Below are positions 63,680-64,000 of a stretch of DNA of 64,000 bases, piece after piece. The translations under genes were made by a program, and so were the position numbers. Every line of letters starts with the position of its first letter. The stretch's first letter is position 1. The notes under the pieces were generated by a model, which was given only the letters and a program-made list of their open reading frames with translations, did not search any database and was not told where the DNA came from. Source of the stretch: Candidatus Sulfotelmatobacter sp. (GTDB lineage Bacteria > Acidobacteriota > Terriglobia > Terriglobales > Acidobacteriaceae); the NCBI GenBank assembly GCA_025462865.1, contig JAOAPI010000117.1, forward strand, positions 1-64,000, read 5' to 3'.

Positions 63680-64000
63680 CAGGGCTTACCCCGCTTCGAT
63701 GTCTCTATCTTATTTGTCTTTGTGCTTTTTGGTTCCAGAGAAGGCGAAGTATCGGGCACGTAAATTCCATTGATGTCGAATTGAATCGTGTCGCCGCTCC
63801 CAGATTGTGCGTAACGCTCCTGCTGAATATACGTTTGCTTGAAACGTCGGGAGTCTTCCATGCGCCGGGCCAGTTCCACCGCACGTTCGCGGGAATCGCC
63901 GGCGACTACCATTTTCAGCTTCAGCTGATTATCCTCATCGAATTCGGGATGAATTGAAACCAAGTGGACCCTTGTCGGCATTACTTTTTCCAGGTCTTCC
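63679..64000 (-). CDS. pilN: PilN-like protein, 5' end beyond window
   Basis: C-terminal 107 codons of a type IV pilus PilN-like protein; the reading frame continues past the right edge, so the cytoplasmic tail and membrane helix are not seen. The visible EKVMPTRVHLVSIHPEF followed by LKMVVAGDSRERAVELARRMEDSRRF is the conserved periplasmic domain of PilN. The Met inside VMPTR is internal, not a start. It is coupled to the PilO-like gene by a TGATG overlap; pilM would be expected beyond the edge. Confidence 0.75.
   Translation of the reverse strand, partial: EDLEKVMPTRVHLVSIHPEFDEDNQLKLKMVVAGDSRERAVELARRMEDSRRFKQTYIQQERYAQSGSGDTIQFDINGIYVPDTSPSLEPKSTKTNKIETSKRGKP

Overview
The window reads like a chromosomal segment of an acidobacterium (Acidobacteriota, probably Terriglobia, the Koribacter/Terriglobus-like soil lineages). 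This is an inference from gene style: many very large secreted proteins built from choice-of-anchor D modules, putative Ig (He_PIG) domains, SBBP and FG-GAP/VCBS propellers and PQQ-like propellers, plus moderately GC-rich DNA and frequent GTG/TTG starts. There is no rRNA, no CRISPR array, no transposase and no phage module. One tRNA, tRNA-Leu(UAG), is present.

Layout. (1) 1-4.0 kb: a glycan or metabolite modification operon, with two PAPS sulfotransferases (the first cut by the window edge), a tiny zinc-ribbon protein and a NodU-type carbamoyltransferase, closed by a strong terminator. (2) 4.0-9.0 kb: a secreted clan-A-like glycoside hydrolase convergent with a giant Ig/parallel beta-helix protein. 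(3) 9.3-11.2 kb: galE and proC, two housekeeping genes. (4) 11.4-40.6 kb: about 29 kb of surface and secreted proteins. Beta-helix, PQQ-propeller and phosphoesterase genes each occur twice, mostly one copy per strand. A tandem two-gene duplication (VCBS propeller + secreted alpha/beta hydrolase) is followed by a third, divergent hydrolase. An SBBP/DUF11 protein and two smaller exported proteins complete the block.

(5) 40.6-48.0 kb: the most unusual locus. Two paralogous LuxR/NarL-type regulators, both with a Ser in place of the receiver phospho-Asp, lie either side of a CPA2 antiporter operon and two tandem flavin-dependent-halogenase-like genes. Both regulator genes carry the same 59-bp upstream element (46 of 59 positions identical, no gaps) centred on a 16-bp palindrome. 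I take this as the best candidate for an undescribed regulated system. (6) 48.0-53.9 kb: L-2-hydroxyglutarate oxidase (lhgO) and a 1531-residue BNR-propeller/Ig protein with an odd membrane and glycine-rich tail. (7) 54.1-56.7 kb: modABC molybdate uptake. (8) 56.8-61.5 kb: a GT39-type membrane glycosyltransferase whose start seems to be a CTG, a DUF3467 protein, a GAF protein, an exported RidA homologue, tRNA-Leu, a two-helix membrane protein and an A-type Fe-S carrier. (9) 61.5-64.0 kb: the end of a type IV pilus operon (pilN-pilO-pilP-like plus a pseudopilin-like gene), running off the window.

How they fit together: regions 1, 2, 4 and the GT39 gene suggest a cell investing heavily in surface glycans and adhesive or degradative secreted proteins. 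The halogenase/LuxR locus looks like a small specialised-metabolism module. The mod, Fe-S, proC, galE, lhgO and pilus genes are ordinary chromosomal background. All functional statements rest on motifs read by eye; no database search was possible.
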